64,000 nucleotides of DNA from Streptomyces violaceusniger. GTDB lineage: Bacteria > Actinomycetota > Actinomycetes > Streptomycetales > Streptomycetaceae. The notes beneath the pieces are model-generated. The model searched no databases. It saw only the letters and a program-made list of their open reading frames with translations, and was not told the DNA's origin. Positions 7,932 through 16,602 of the stretch are shown piece by piece. How positions within the stretch are numbered: the first letter of the stretch is position 1; the number at the start of each line of letters is the position of its first letter. Where the stretch lies: the NCBI GenBank assembly GCA_005405945.1, contig BJHW01000002.1, forward strand, positions 2,294,001 to 2,358,000, read 5' to 3'. Made by a program: the position numbers and the translations under genes.

Positions 7932-8747
7932 TCAGCCCTCTTCCTGGGCCATTTGCACGAACGCGGCGATCAGGGGTGAGCGGCGACCCGCCTCCCAGGC
8001 CAGGAACACCCGGTCGGGCTCGGCGTCGGGCACGGGCACGTAGGTGATGTCCGGCCGGGAGTACTGCTCGGCGATCGACGTCGGCACGAGCGTGATGCCC
8101 GTACCGGCGGCCACGCGCTCGAACTTCTCCTCGATGGCGCGGATCGGCACGTCGTCGGGCCCGGGATCGGAGTAGCGCAGCCAGGCCTCGCCCTCGAGGT
8201 CCGACACGGCCAGCTCCTGCTTGCCGGCGAGCCGGTGGTCGGCCGGCAGCATCGCCACGCGTGCCTCGCTGAACAACGGCAGCAGCCTGAGCCCGCGCTC
8301 GTCGATCGGCCGACGGACGTACGCGAGGTCGACGGTCCCGTCGAGGATCAGCCGCTCCTGGTCGTCCCACTCGACACGCAGGGCCTGGACGTCGACACCG
8401 GGATGGGCGGCCTTGAAGGCACGCAGGGTATGCGTGACGACGACGCCGGCCCGGAAGCCCACGACGAGCCGGCGCGGGCCGCGCGCGGCACGGTGCACCC
8501 GGCGCCGGGTGGCGTCCGCCGAGGCGAGCAACCGACGTGCGTCGTCGAAGAATTGCCGCCCCGCTGCGGTCAATGTGACACCGTGGCTGTCGCGTTCGAA
8601 GAGCGGGGCGTCCAGGTCCTTCTCCAGCGCCCGGATCTGACGGCTCAGCACCGGCTGCGCGATGTGCAGACGCTCAGCGGCGCGGCCGAAGTGGAGCTCT
8701 TCGGCGACCGCCACGAAGTAGCGGACCTTCCGCAGGTCGAGGTCCAT
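7932..8747 (-). CDS. LysR-family transcriptional regulator
   Basis: The N-terminal winged helix-turn-helix is classical (MDLDLRKVRYFVAVAEELHF, then AAERLHIAQPVLSRQIRALE, PLFERDSHGVTLTAAG). The following ~180 residues form the two-lobed effector domain (RLVVGFRAGVV, LFSEARVAMLPADHRLA, GTGITLVPTSIAEQ). At 271 residues it is slightly short for the family. It is divergent from the short-chain dehydrogenase at 8887, with a 139-bp shared intergenic region, so it probably regulates that gene. The effector is unknown. Confidence 0.93.
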   Translation of the reverse strand: MDLDLRKVRYFVAVAEELHFGRAAERLHIAQPVLSRQIRALEKDLDAPLFERDSHGVTLTAAGRQFFDDARRLLASADATRRRVHRAARGPRRLVVGFRAGVVVTHTLRAFKAAHPGVDVQALRVEWDDQERLILDGTVDLAYVRRPIDERGLRLLPLFSEARVAMLPADHRLAGKQELAVSDLEGEAWLRYSDPGPDDVPIRAIEEKFERVAAGTGITLVPTSIAEQYSRPDITYVPVPDAEPDRVFLAWEAGRRSPLIAAFVQMAQEEG

Positions 8748-8886
8748 CCGAGCCCCTTCCGTCGACCGATGGCGATGCCTTCAGGGTATCGCCAACGCGG
8801 CAAGAGGTCTTGGACGGCGAGGTACCCGCGGGCGCAGCCTGGATGACGTCGGACAGAGGGTCCGGCGGACGAGAAAGGGCGTGGAC

Positions 8887-9606
8887 ATGGGCCTGCAAGG
8901 ACAGCGGATCGTGGTCATCGGCGGTACGTCGGGCATCGGCTTGGCCGTCGCCGAGGCGGCCGCACGGGAGGGCGCGGACGTCGTGGTCGCCTCCCGTCGG
9001 CAGGAGAGCGTGGACGCCGCGCTGAAGCGGCTACCGGAGGGCGCCGGGGGCCTGACGCTGGACGCGACGGACGAGGACGCGGTGCGCGCCTTCTTCGAGC
9101 GGGTCGGCGCCTTCGACCACCTGGTGTACACGGCGGGTGAGGCGCTGCTGATGGAGAGCATGGCGGAGTCGGACCTGGCCCGTTCCAAGCGGTTCCTGGA
9201 CACCCGGCTGTGGGGTGCCTACTCGGCGGTGAAGCACGGCGCCGCCCTCATCCGCAAGGGCGGTTCCGTGGTGCTGACCACCGGCAGCGCGAGTCGGCGG
9301 CCGCTGCCGGGCACGACCGTCGCCGCGAGCCTGTTGGGCGCGATGGAGTCCCTGACCCGGGCGCTGGCCCTGGAGCTGGCGCCGATCAGGGTCAACGTGG
9401 TCTCCCCCGGTGTGGTGCGCACCGACCTGTGGCGGGAGATGTCCGAGGAGGACCGCGGCGGCTTGTTCGACTCCACCGCCGCGTCGCTGCCCGTGGGCCG
9501 CGTGGGCACGCCGGAGGACGTGGCGGAGGCATACCTGTACCTAATGCGCGGCGGCTACAGCACCGGTTCGGTGGTGGACGTGAACGGCGGCGCACTGCTG
9601 GTCTGA
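8887..9606 (+). CDS. Short-chain dehydrogenase/reductase lacking the YxxxK motif
   Basis: The cofactor motif GGTSGIGLAVAEAAAREGAD at the N-terminus and the C-terminal PGVVRTDLW, GTPEDVAEAYLYLM and STGSVVDVNGGALL are standard for the SDR superfamily, and the length (239 residues) is normal. At the active site, where YxxxK is expected after GSAS, the sequence reads RRPLPGTTVAASLLGAME, so neither Tyr nor Lys is present. Some SDR subgroups share this pattern. ATG 8887 lies behind GAGAAAGGGC; GTG 8881 is possible. The LysR gene is divergent. Confidence 0.9.
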   Translation: MGLQGQRIVVIGGTSGIGLAVAEAAAREGADVVVASRRQESVDAALKRLPEGAGGLTLDATDEDAVRAFFERVGAFDHLVYTAGEALLMESMAESDLARSKRFLDTRLWGAYSAVKHGAALIRKGGSVVLTTGSASRRPLPGTTVAASLLGAMESLTRALALELAPIRVNVVSPGVVRTDLWREMSEEDRGGLFDSTAASLPVGRVGTPEDVAEAYLYLMRGGYSTGSVVDVNGGALLV

Positions 9607-9738
9607 CCTGTCGAGGGCTCGCGACATCCGACCCGCCGGGGCTCACGGAATCAGGCGCGCCGGAGGCTCGTGATCCGCCTCCTCGGACGCCCATGACATC
9701 CGGTCGTCAGGAACCCGCGAACCCCACCTCGGCCGCAC

Positions 9739-10090
9739 TCACGACGGGAAGTCCAGCCGTACCGACATGTCGTGCTCGGCGGTGGTGAGCGCGGCAATGG
9801 CGTCCTCGACGAAGACAAGGTCGTAGCCGAGGTCGCCGGCGACGCAGGCGGTGGACTCCACACCCAGGTTGGTGGCGAGGCCGCCGAACACCAGCCGGGT
9901 CACCCCGCGACCGCGCAGCCGGACGTCGAGGTCCGTGCCCTGGAAGGCACCGATCGTCCGCTTGACGACCTCCAGGTCCCGTCCCGAAGCAGCCCCGCGA
10001 CCAGCCCGCTGCCGGGCGGCTGTTCGGCGGCCCCGGGCCGCTCCACGCGGACGAGCACAACGAGCGCGCCGACGAGGACCCGAGCAAACC
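9739..10090 (-). pseudogene. Isochorismatase-family (cysteine hydrolase-like) gene, truncated and frameshifted
   Basis: The C-terminal part VKRTIGAFQGTDLDVRLRGR and GVTRLVFGGLATNLGVEST followed by GDLGYDLVFVEDAI matches the family's last strands, ending at 9739. Upstream, VVLVRVERPGAAEQPPGSG lies in another frame. Adding one G to the GGG near 9993 (CGG GAC GGG GAC CTG) joins them. Nothing resembling the N-terminal catalytic Asp region is left, so truncation is real. The usual Cys position in GLATNLGV is Gly here. Confidence 0.65.
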
Positions 10091-10116
10091 CGCGGCCGGT
10101 CCGACAGCTGAAACCT

Positions 10117-10144
10117 GCCGCCACCGCCCTTGGGCGGTGGCGGC
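10117..10144. terminator. GC-rich hairpin
   Basis: CCGCCACCGCCC and GGGCGGTGGCGG pair with a 2-nt loop (TT), extended by a further G-C pair. It lies between two gene stumps and is probably a surviving terminator. Confidence 0.6.
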
Positions 10145-10147
10145 GGT

Positions 10148-10187
10148 TCACCACGGCGATGTGCCGATCACCACGGCGATGTGCCGA
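10148..10187 (+). repeat. Perfect 20-bp tandem duplication
   Basis: TCACCACGGCGATGTGCCGA occurs twice head to tail (10148-10167 and 10168-10187) without mismatch. It lies in the noncoding gap between the isochorismatase-like and MFS stumps and may be a replication-slippage or repair scar. Confidence 0.9.
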
Positions 10188-10269
10188 GGCCCGGCTGAAG
10201 ACACCGCACCACGGCCCCGTCGTCGGGCCTTCCGCGTTCGTTGCTCCGCCATCATCCCGTGGCGCGTAT

Positions 10270-10573
10270 GTTCATTACAGAACCTTCCAGGTGTTCGTCA
10301 TCACCGACCACCTAGCCTACGGTGACAGCGAGGCGCCCTCACTCATCTTCTACGGAACCCTCGCGGCCACGGTCGGGCGGCTTGCCACCGCCGTGCTCGG
10401 CGGCCCGCTCTCGGACCGCCTTCAGCGCCGCAAGGTCTTCGTGTTGTCTGCGTCGCTCCTCATGGGGCCTGCTGGTCATCGGTGTCTCCACGACGTACGC
10501 GTACTTCCTCGTCGGAGTCACCGTGCTGGGGCTGGGCGCGTCGGCGAACGTGCCGATCCGCGCGGTGCGCTGA
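10270..10573 (+). pseudogene. MFS transporter fragment, frameshifted
   Basis: SEAPSLIFYGTLAATVGRLA followed by GGPLSDRLQRRKVFVLSASL is one membrane helix plus the conserved cytoplasmic loop between helices 2 and 3 of MFS permeases. After LLMG the sequence continues in the next frame as LLVIGVSTTYAYFLVGVTVL. One extra G in the GGGG near 10466 explains the shift. Only about three helices are present, so this is a true fragment. Confidence 0.65.
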
Positions 10574-10601
10574 GACATCCCCGGGCCCCGGCTCCGCCCG
10601 G

Positions 10602-11180
10602 TCAGCCCCTGTCCGGTGCGCGCCAGACCGCGAGGGCGGCGTCCGCCGCGGCGTGCAGGTCGCGGGCGGGCGTGCCGTCGCACACCTGTATCGAGACGCC
10701 GAGCAGGAAGCCGTGGAGCATGGACGTGATGCCGTCCACGTCGGTGTCCTCGGCGAGCTCTCCCGCGGCCATGCCGCGGAGGACACACGCGCGGATACGC
10801 GCCCGGTCCGTCGCACGGCGTGCCGCTACGGCCCGCCGCACCGCGGCGTCGCCGTCCCCGGGGGCCCGGACGATGCCCGACAGGGCGACGAGGCACCCGC
10901 CGGGGTGGGAGGTGTCGGTCTGCATGGTGATCGAACCGTGCAGTAGCCGGGCGACGGCCTCGCGCGGGCTCAGGGCCTCGTCGGTGATGACGTCGGTGAC
11001 GCTGCCCGGCCCGGCGAGGTAGTGCTCCAGCGCCCGCTCGAACAGGCCCTCCTTCGAGCCGAAGGCGCCGTACAGGCTCGCCGAGGACAGCCCGGTGGCC
11101 TCCCGGAGCCGGGCCATCGACGTCGCTTCATAGCCTTGCTCCCAGAACAGCCGCATCGCTGCGTCCAGGACCACTTCCAT
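10602..11180 (-). CDS. TetR/AcrR-family transcriptional repressor
   Basis: The N-terminal helix-turn-helix is clear (VVLDAAMRLFWEQGYEATSM, REATGLSSASLYGAFGSKEG). The rest is a helical ligand-binding domain. The length (192 residues) is normal, although the first few conserved residues (GRPRAFE) lie just upstream without a good start codon, so the true start is uncertain. A 20-bp inverted repeat at 11229-11248 is probably its own operator. It follows the MFS / 2-hydroxyacid dehydrogenase / MBL genes on the same strand and may regulate them. Confidence 0.9.
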   Translation of the reverse strand: MEVVLDAAMRLFWEQGYEATSMARLREATGLSSASLYGAFGSKEGLFERALEHYLAGPGSVTDVITDEALSPREAVARLLHGSITMQTDTSHPGGCLVALSGIVRAPGDGDAAVRRAVAARRATDRARIRACVLRGMAAGELAEDTDVDGITSMLHGFLLGVSIQVCDGTPARDLHAAADAALAVWRAPDRG

Positions 11181-11228
11181 TTCGAAGGCGCGGGACGGCC
11201 TACAGGGGGCACGGCGAACCTCCTCTCT

Positions 11229-11248
11229 ACTGGAACGAACGGTCCAGT
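11229..11248. promoter_or_regulatory. Probable TetR operator upstream of the TetR gene
   Basis: ACTGGA-N8-TCCAGT is a perfect 6-bp inverted repeat 49-68 bp upstream of the start at 11180. The core ACCGTTCGTTC on the minus strand is of the kind found at autoregulated TetR genes. Confidence 0.65.
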
Positions 11249-11351
11249 TTAACGCGGGCGAGCGGACCGCGGCACCGTATGAGGCGATCCCGGACCCGCT
11301 CTCCTCGGGGCGCCTACGCGCTCCCCGCCCCGGTCCCGGCCGGAGCCGGCG

Positions 11352-12269
11352 TCACGAGGCACCCTTCTCGTCGGCGTCGGTCCAGGGGCGCCAGAGGCCG
11401 GAGCCGTCGACGGTGCCCAGCTGCTGGTCGGCGAAGTGGACGCCGAAGCCGTAGACCCCGTCCCGCGCCAGGTACTCCACGAGCTGGCGCCGGGACCGTT
11501 CGGCCTCCTCCCGGTCGGTGTCGAGCACCACTTCCCAGTCCGGGTGCTCGGCCTGGACCGGTGAGTGCATGGCGTCGCCGAAGGCCACGACCTCCCGGCC
11601 GTCGCCGGTGTCGAGGATCCAGGCGGTGTGCCCGGGGGTGTGCCCGGGCAGGGACCACGCGCGGACACCGTCGGCGATCTCGGTCCCGTCGGTCACGGCC
11701 ACGGCGCGTTCGTCCTGGCCGGCCAGGACCGGGCCGGCCCCGGGCGCGGCGCTCTCCAGCTCGCCCTTCCCGACCATCCACCGCGCCTTCGTGAACAGGC
11801 TCCGCGGGTCCTCGACCGCGTCGGGCCGGGCCCATCCGGTGTGGTCGCCGTGGAAGTGGGTGAAGGCCACCGTCTCCAGCTCGGCCGGGTCCACGCCGAG
11901 GGCCGCCAGCGACTCGGGCAGGTCGCGCACATGGCCGAAGGCGTGCTGGAAGTGCTCCAGGTCCTCGCCCGATATGCGGCCGTGGCCGGCGTCGATGAGC
12001 AGCCGGGTGCCGCCCCTCTCGACGAGCAGCGCCCCGCATCCCATGGGCAGATGGCCCGCCTCGGTCATGTGGGTGCTGTGCGGGTGCCAGTCCTCCTCGA
12101 CGGAGGCCGGGTAGACCCGGGTCGGGATCATGTCGACGCCCGCGTCGGGAACGTAGCTCAAGGTGAGTTCGCCCAGAGTACGTGTCCAGATGGCGGGGAG
12201 CCGGATCGTCGAGCCATCGCGCTCCTCGGCGCTGTTCGCCGCGGTGTGCTGCTGCGTATGCGTTGCCAT
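11352..12269 (-). CDS. MBL-fold metallo-hydrolase (lactonase/AttM-like type)
   Basis: The metal-binding motif HFHGDHTGW near the middle, an upstream GGTRLLIDAGHG strand, LPGHTPGHTAWIL (third metal His) and VVAFGDAMHSPVQ (bridging Asp) place it in the metallo-beta-lactamase hydrolase fold, in the branch that includes N-acyl-homoserine-lactone lactonase-like enzymes. The substrate is unknown. ATG 12269 (MATHTQQH) is chosen because CGAAAGG lies at ribosome-site distance; an upstream start at 12326 exists. It is the third gene of a same-strand run with the MFS and 2-hydroxyacid dehydrogenase genes. A paralogue of nearly equal length lies at 18119-19033. Confidence 0.88.
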   Translation of the reverse strand: MATHTQQHTAANSAEERDGSTIRLPAIWTRTLGELTLSYVPDAGVDMIPTRVYPASVEEDWHPHSTHMTEAGHLPMGCGALLVERGGTRLLIDAGHGRISGEDLEHFQHAFGHVRDLPESLAALGVDPAELETVAFTHFHGDHTGWARPDAVEDPRSLFTKARWMVGKGELESAAPGAGPVLAGQDERAVAVTDGTEIADGVRAWSLPGHTPGHTAWILDTGDGREVVAFGDAMHSPVQAEHPDWEVVLDTDREEAERSRRQLVEYLARDGVYGFGVHFADQQLGTVDGSGLWRPWTDADEKGAS

Positions 12270-12322
12270 GAGGTCATGCCTTTCGAGTTCGTGTGTGCGG
12301 TACGCGGTGGTGGGTGGTCTGC

Positions 12323-13287
12323 TCACGGGGTGAGTACGCGGATCGGTTCACCGGCGGCGTACGCGAGGATGTCCTCGAGCGCGTCGGAGTGGAAAACGTT
12401 GTAGGCGCCTGCGGTGACGTAGCCCAGATGCGGGGTGAGCACCGTGCGCGGGGCGCCGCGCCACGGCGAGTCGGCGGGGAGGGGCTCGGTGGAGTAGACG
12501 TCCAGACCGGCTCCGCCGATGGTCCCGGCGTTCAGGGCCGCGAGCAGCGCCTCCTCGTCGACGATGGGGCCGCGCGAGGTATTGATCAGCAGCGCGTCCG
12601 GTCGCATGAGCGCGAGGTCGTCACGGCCGAGCAGCCCGGTGGTGCGTGCGGAGAGCTTGAGATGGATCGTCACCACGTCGGACGTGGCCAGCAGCTCCCG
12701 CTTGGTGACCGGAGTGACCCCGACGGCACGGGCGTGCTCGGCGTCGAGGTGGGCGCTCCAGGCGACCACATCCATGCCGAAGGCGAGCCCCACGCGGGCC
12801 ACCCGGGCGCCCACGCCGCCGAGCCCGATGACGCCGAGGCGGGCGCCGTGCAGATCGCGCCCGACGGTCCGCTGCCAGCCGCCCTCGCGTACACTGCGGT
12901 CCTCGGCGGGGACGGAGCGGGTCAGGGCGTGGATCAGGCCCCAGGTGAGCTCGGCCGTCGACACCAGCCCGGCCCGCGCGTGCCCGACACCACGATGCCG
13001 CGCCGCTGGGCCGCCGCCACGTCGATGGCCGCGTTGACCGGGCCCGTCGTCACCAGCAGGCGCAGATTCGGCAGCCTGTCGAGGACCGCGGCCGGGAAGG
13101 GGGTGCGCTCGCGCATGGCCACGACGACGTCGAACGGCTCCAGCACGGCGATCACATCCTCGGTGCCGCCCAGGGGCTCGGTGAAGACCGTGAGCTCCGT
13201 ACTGTCCGGCAGGGTGCTCCAGTCGGCGTACTGGCGCGCGGCTCCCTGGTAGTCGTCAAGGATTGCCACTCGGCGGATTTCAGGCAC
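12323..13287 (-). pseudogene. D-2-hydroxyacid dehydrogenase, single frameshift
   Basis: Start GTG 13287 behind GAGGAAA gives MPEIRRVAILDDYQGAARQY. The N-terminal catalytic lobe ends LLVTTGPVNAAIDVAAAQRR. After VVSGTRG the frame breaks. Adding one G to the GGG near 12975 gives GAGLVSTAELTWGLI, and the NAD domain follows (LGVIGLGGVGARVARVG). The catalytic Arg (LLINTSRGPIVDEEALL), Glu (YSTEPLP) and His (LTPHLGY) are all present, so the enzyme is intact apart from one base. The start overlaps the MFS stop by 8 nt, suggesting coupling. It probably reduces a 2-oxoacid or oxidises a D-hydroxyacid. Confidence 0.85.
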
Positions 13288-14650
13288 AGCCAATTTCCTC
13301 ACGGCTCGAGCTGACGCGGCCCGCGCCCACGGGGCGCCCGGCGGGCACGACGGTGTCGTCGGCGGCAGACGGGGCGGCAAGCGGTTCGGCGGGGCTGGGG
13401 AGGACCAGCTCCAGTATCCAGATCCCGGCGCCGACCAGCGCGATGACAAGGCCGAGCACGCTCACGCCCAGCCACCCCACGAGCGGGTACAGCGCCGCGG
13501 TCAGCGCCGAGGCGACGGTGGCCCCGGCGAAAGCGGACACCATGAGGGCCGTCGTCACCCGGCTCCGGGCGTGCGGGACCCGGCGGTAGATCGCACTCTG
13601 GTGGCTGATCAACAGGGCCTGCTGGGCGAGGTTGAGCGCGATGATGCCGACGGTTAGCGCGATCACGCCCGTCGGCCCGCCCACCCCGGCGACGGCGAGC
13701 ACGGGCCAGCTGACGGCCAGCAGGGCCAGTCCGCCCGTGGTCACCCGGCGGCCGTGGCCGCGGTCGGCGAGCCGGCCGGCCTTCGCCGCCGCGGCGGCCC
13801 CGACGACCCCGGCCAGACCGAACAGGCCGATGACGGCGGGGCCGAACCCGTACGGCCGGCCGGCCAGCAGGAACGACGACGCGGTCCACAGGACGGTGAA
13901 ACAGCCCATGCCGACCGCCGCCAGCGCCATGCGCCTGCGCAGCAGCGATTCGGTGCGCACCAGCGCCAGCACCGAGCGCAGCAGCTGAGGATAGGTGGTG
14001 TTCTCCGACGGCGGGACGCGGCGCAGGACCAGGCGCAGGACGACCGCCAGGATCGCCATCAAAACGGCGGCGAAGACGAACACCAGCCGCCAGTTGCCGA
14101 TCTGGGCGAGTACCCCGGCGACGGTACGCGCGATCATGATCCCGATCAGCAGCCCGCTCATCACCGTGCCCACCGCCGAGCCGCGCTGGTGGTCCGGCGC
14201 CAGCGACGCGGCCATGGGCACCACGATCTGCGCCACCGCGGAGGTCACCCCGACCACCGCGATCGCGACGAGCAGAAACCCCAGCGACGGGGACGCCGCC
14301 GCACCGAGGACAGCGACGGCACTCAGGCCCAGCAGCACGGTCACCAGGCGGCGCCGTTCCAGTACGTCCCCCAGGGGCACCAGCAGCGCCAGCGAGAGCG
14401 CATAGCCGATCTGCGAGACGGTGACCACCAGGCCACCGGCTCCCTGGGACACTCCGAGCGCCCGCGATATCACGGGCAGCAATGGCTGCGCGTAATAGAT
14501 GTTCGCCACCGCCGCGCCGCACACCACGGCCAGCAGCAGCACCATGGCCCTGCTCAGGGCCGGACGGTTGGCGCCGCGCCCGTCCGCGGCCGCCGCGGGC
14601 ACTGCGCGAGCGTGCGCCACGCTGCTCGTCACAAATTCTGGATCGGTCAT
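13280..14650 (-). CDS. MFS transporter, DHA1-type
   Basis: About 456 residues with twelve hydrophobic segments. AVANIYYAQPLLPVISRAL in helix 1 is a recurring signature of one actinobacterial DHA1 group, and the loop GDVLERRRLVTVLLG lies between helices 2 and 3. It probably exports a small molecule by proton antiport. ATG 14650 (MTDPEFVTSSV) is taken as start; GTG 14668 is possible and neither has a strong ribosome site. A 22-bp palindrome lies 42 bp upstream. The following 2-hydroxyacid dehydrogenase overlaps its stop. Confidence 0.9.
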   Translation of the reverse strand: MTDPEFVTSSVAHARAVPAAAADGRGANRPALSRAMVLLLAVVCGAAVANIYYAQPLLPVISRALGVSQGAGGLVVTVSQIGYALSLALLVPLGDVLERRRLVTVLLGLSAVAVLGAAASPSLGFLLVAIAVVGVTSAVAQIVVPMAASLAPDHQRGSAVGTVMSGLLIGIMIARTVAGVLAQIGNWRLVFVFAAVLMAILAVVLRLVLRRVPPSENTTYPQLLRSVLALVRTESLLRRRMALAAVGMGCFTVLWTASSFLLAGRPYGFGPAVIGLFGLAGVVGAAAAAKAGRLADRGHGRRVTTGGLALLAVSWPVLAVAGVGGPTGVIALTVGIIALNLAQQALLISHQSAIYRRVPHARSRVTTALMVSAFAGATVASALTAALYPLVGWLGVSVLGLVIALVGAGIWILELVLPSPAEPLAAPSAADDTVVPAGRPVGAGRVSSSREEIGCA

Positions 14651-14691
14651 GCCATAAATAATTGCCACGGACGCCCGCGGCCGTCAAATAT

Positions 14692-14713
14692 TTCTGGCTC
14701 GATCGATCCAGAA
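14692..14713. promoter_or_regulatory. 22-bp palindromic operator upstream of the MFS gene
   Basis: TTCTGG-C-TCGATCGA-T-CCAGAA is a palindrome with only one mismatched pair. It is 42-63 bp upstream of the MFS start, where a repressor would cover the promoter. A half-like copy (TTCTGGATCG) occurs at the start of the MFS coding sequence near 14637. The regulator is not identified. Confidence 0.7.
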
Positions 14714-15219
14714 GTGAGGGGGGTCACAGTGTGGCGCGCCGCGGGGTGCCGCCGCCTGTGCGACATCCCGCGGTGCGCCACGAGGCGCCATGAAATCGAG
14801 TGAGGGTGAAAGGACCTCACCGCCGGTCAGTCGCAGCTGACCGGTGAAGCTGGGGGCAGCTGAAGTGCGGAAACGCGCCCAGCTTGTTTCCGCAGCAAGT
14901 GTGTCCCGCTCTGGTCGTGTCTCATTCGCCGAATTGGAAGCGGGCAAGCGTGTTGCGTCGGCTCAGGCCTCGGTGTCTCTCTGTGAACCTGGGCAGATGC
15001 CATTCCTTCGAGCGAACGCCCCAACTGTGATATCTCGGCCTAAAAAGGGCAGCACGTGGCGGGGCGTCGACGGAATTCGCTGATCACTCGGTACGCCAGG
15101 TGGGGAGAGGTCGCTTCCCGCGCTCACGTAGATCGTTTCCCGCTACCCTGGCCGTCCCCTCATCTGTTCAGGGCTCGGTCGATGTCGTGCTCCAAGAACC
15201 GAACGAATTGTCGCGCCCT
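14714..15219. other. ~500-bp region without a supported gene
   Basis: Short open frames on both strands lack recognisable motifs and are read in conflicting frames. I see no RNA gene or repeat. It lies between the MFS promoter and the 3' end of the hypothetical gene at 15220. Confidence 0.5.
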
Positions 15220-16065
15220 TCACAGACTGCATCTCCCGGCGGCGAGTGCCGTGATCGCACACTCGGCGGCGTGCCGTGCCGCGAGCGCGGAAGGGATCGG
15301 CCCGCAACCGTGGGAGGCGCGCCCGGTCGGTCCATTCGTGATCCGCCACTGCCAGGCGGTGCGTGCGGCTCGGGGTGACGGGTGGTGCCAGGCGGGCTGT
15401 GCGGCGGAGGGTGCGTTCTCCGCCTGCTGGACCACCACGCCGTGGACCACTCCGCTGATCACGGCCGAGGCCCGCCATCCGTCGTCGTCGGCGGTCCAGT
15501 CCAGGGGTGTCGGGGTGGACTCCGACACTTCCAGGAGGACGTCGGCGAGGTCGGCCAGAGTCCGGTACAGAGCGGCACGAACAGCGTCGGTGTGGTGACG
15601 GCCCCACCGGCACGGGGTCCGTTCGGCGAGTTCGTCCACGATGGCCTGCGCGGCGAGTTCGTCGAGAGAGTCGGGCTGTGCGAGGCGTTCCCGCGCCAGG
15701 GTCGCGGCAGCGCCCCATGCGAGGTCGTCGCGGGTCATGGCGGTGTCGCGGGCCAGTGTCCAGAGGTCGGCGGGCCCCAGGTCGTCGACCGTGTGCTGGA
15801 TGCAGCGGGCGGCCGCATCGGCCGCGGGCGGTACGTCGGCGTTCAGGAGTCCGGCCCGCACCTCGGTGGCCGCGTTCACGTCGCCCGGTTGCAGCGCGCC
15901 CGGCGGCAGCGAGGCCACTGCGTAAAGCACCTGACCATGGACCCGGCGTACCAGATGAGGCCCTGAAGGCGGTGGAGGGCGCCCGGACAGGGAGCACAGG
16001 GCGTCCAGCAGGTCCGTCGGCACAGCTCTCAGGTTGATGCACGCCTTCGACAGACGGCTGTCCAT
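15220..16065 (-). CDS. Hypothetical protein, helical, actinobacterial type
   Basis: This 281-residue protein begins at ATG 16065 behind a good ribosome site (GGAAAGGGAGAGGACAGG). It is rich in Ala and Asp, predicted mainly helical, with no membrane segment and no signal peptide. Readable stretches are RRVHGQVLYAVASLPPGALQ and LADLADVLLEVSESTPTPLD. I do not recognise a family or catalytic motif. The strong ribosome site and even codon usage support a real gene. The last ~50 residues are basic and low complexity, so the true end may have been changed by a frameshift. Confidence 0.6.
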   Translation of the reverse strand: MDSRLSKACINLRAVPTDLLDALCSLSGRPPPPSGPHLVRRVHGQVLYAVASLPPGALQPGDVNAATEVRAGLLNADVPPAADAAARCIQHTVDDLGPADLWTLARDTAMTRDDLAWGAAATLARERLAQPDSLDELAAQAIVDELAERTPCRWGRHHTDAVRAALYRTLADLADVLLEVSESTPTPLDWTADDDGWRASAVISGVVHGVVVQQAENAPSAAQPAWHHPSPRAARTAWQWRITNGPTGRASHGCGPIPSALAARHAAECAITALAAGRCSL

Positions 16066-16099
16066 CCTGTCCTCTCCCTTTCCACTCTCTGAGATGGCT

Positions 16100-16142
16100 G
16101 GCTGGTCCGGCGCGGTCCCCTTTGAACCGCGCCGGACCAGCC
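16100..16142. terminator. Terminator hairpin after the Rid gene
   Basis: A perfect 17-bp stem (GGCTGGTCCGGCGCGGT and its complement) surrounds a 9-nt loop. It is 17 bp beyond the Rid stop and ends the MBL-esterase-Rid operon. Confidence 0.85.
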
Positions 16143-16158
16143 TTGTTCTGTGGCTGTG

Positions 16159-16542
16159 TCAGTCGTCCAGCACGGCCAGGGCGTCGATCTCCACGAGGAG
16201 TCCCGGCGGGAGCTGCATGTAGACGGTGGTGCGGGCGGGGAAGGGCTCCCCGACGCCCGCGGCATACGCCTCGTTCAGCTCGGGCAGGTGGGCGGGGTCG
16301 GTGAGGTAGACGCGGAGCATGACGACGTCCTCCAGGCCCGCGCCGGCCGCCTTGAGTACGGCGGTGACATTGCGCAGGACCTGTGCGGTCTGCTCAGCGA
16401 CGGTGGTGCCGACGACCGCGCCGGTGTCCGGGTCGAAGGGGAGCTGTCCGGAGACCTGCAGGACGGGGCCCTTGCGGATGCCCTGGGAGAGCGGGGCCGG
16501 GAGAGAGGGGGCGTTCTCGGTGGTGATGACGGTTCTGGTCAT
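16159..16542 (-). CDS. RidA/YjgF/YER057c family protein
   Basis: The 127-residue protein shows the family landmarks NAPSLPAPLSQGI, VLQVSGQLPFDPDTG, EQTAQVLRNVTAVLKAAGAG, VVMLRVYLTD and FPARTTVYMQLPPGLLVEID. The conserved Arg and Glu of the inter-subunit active cleft are in the last motif. Members deaminate reactive enamines or imines or act on related small molecules. ATG 16542 follows CCAAGGAACACC. It is the last gene of an operon with a carboxylesterase and an MBL hydrolase, so it may handle a product of those hydrolases. Confidence 0.92.
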   Translation of the reverse strand: MTRTVITTENAPSLPAPLSQGIRKGPVLQVSGQLPFDPDTGAVVGTTVAEQTAQVLRNVTAVLKAAGAGLEDVVMLRVYLTDPAHLPELNEAYAAGVGEPFPARTTVYMQLPPGLLVEIDALAVLDD

Positions 16543-16602
16543 GGTGTTCCTTGGAGCGGTGGTGATCCCTGAAGGGGTGAGCAGGCAAAACACATACGGG
16601 CG

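Noticed and set aside
13299..14687. Second long minus-strand frame over the MFS gene
   Set aside because: It is arginine-rich shadow sequence; the frame with twelve hydrophobic helices is the real one.
15143..16042. Long open frame overlapping the hypothetical gene on the same strand
   Set aside because: It is arginine- and proline-rich shadow sequence without a ribosome site; the 15220-16065 frame has a strong ribosome site and normal composition.
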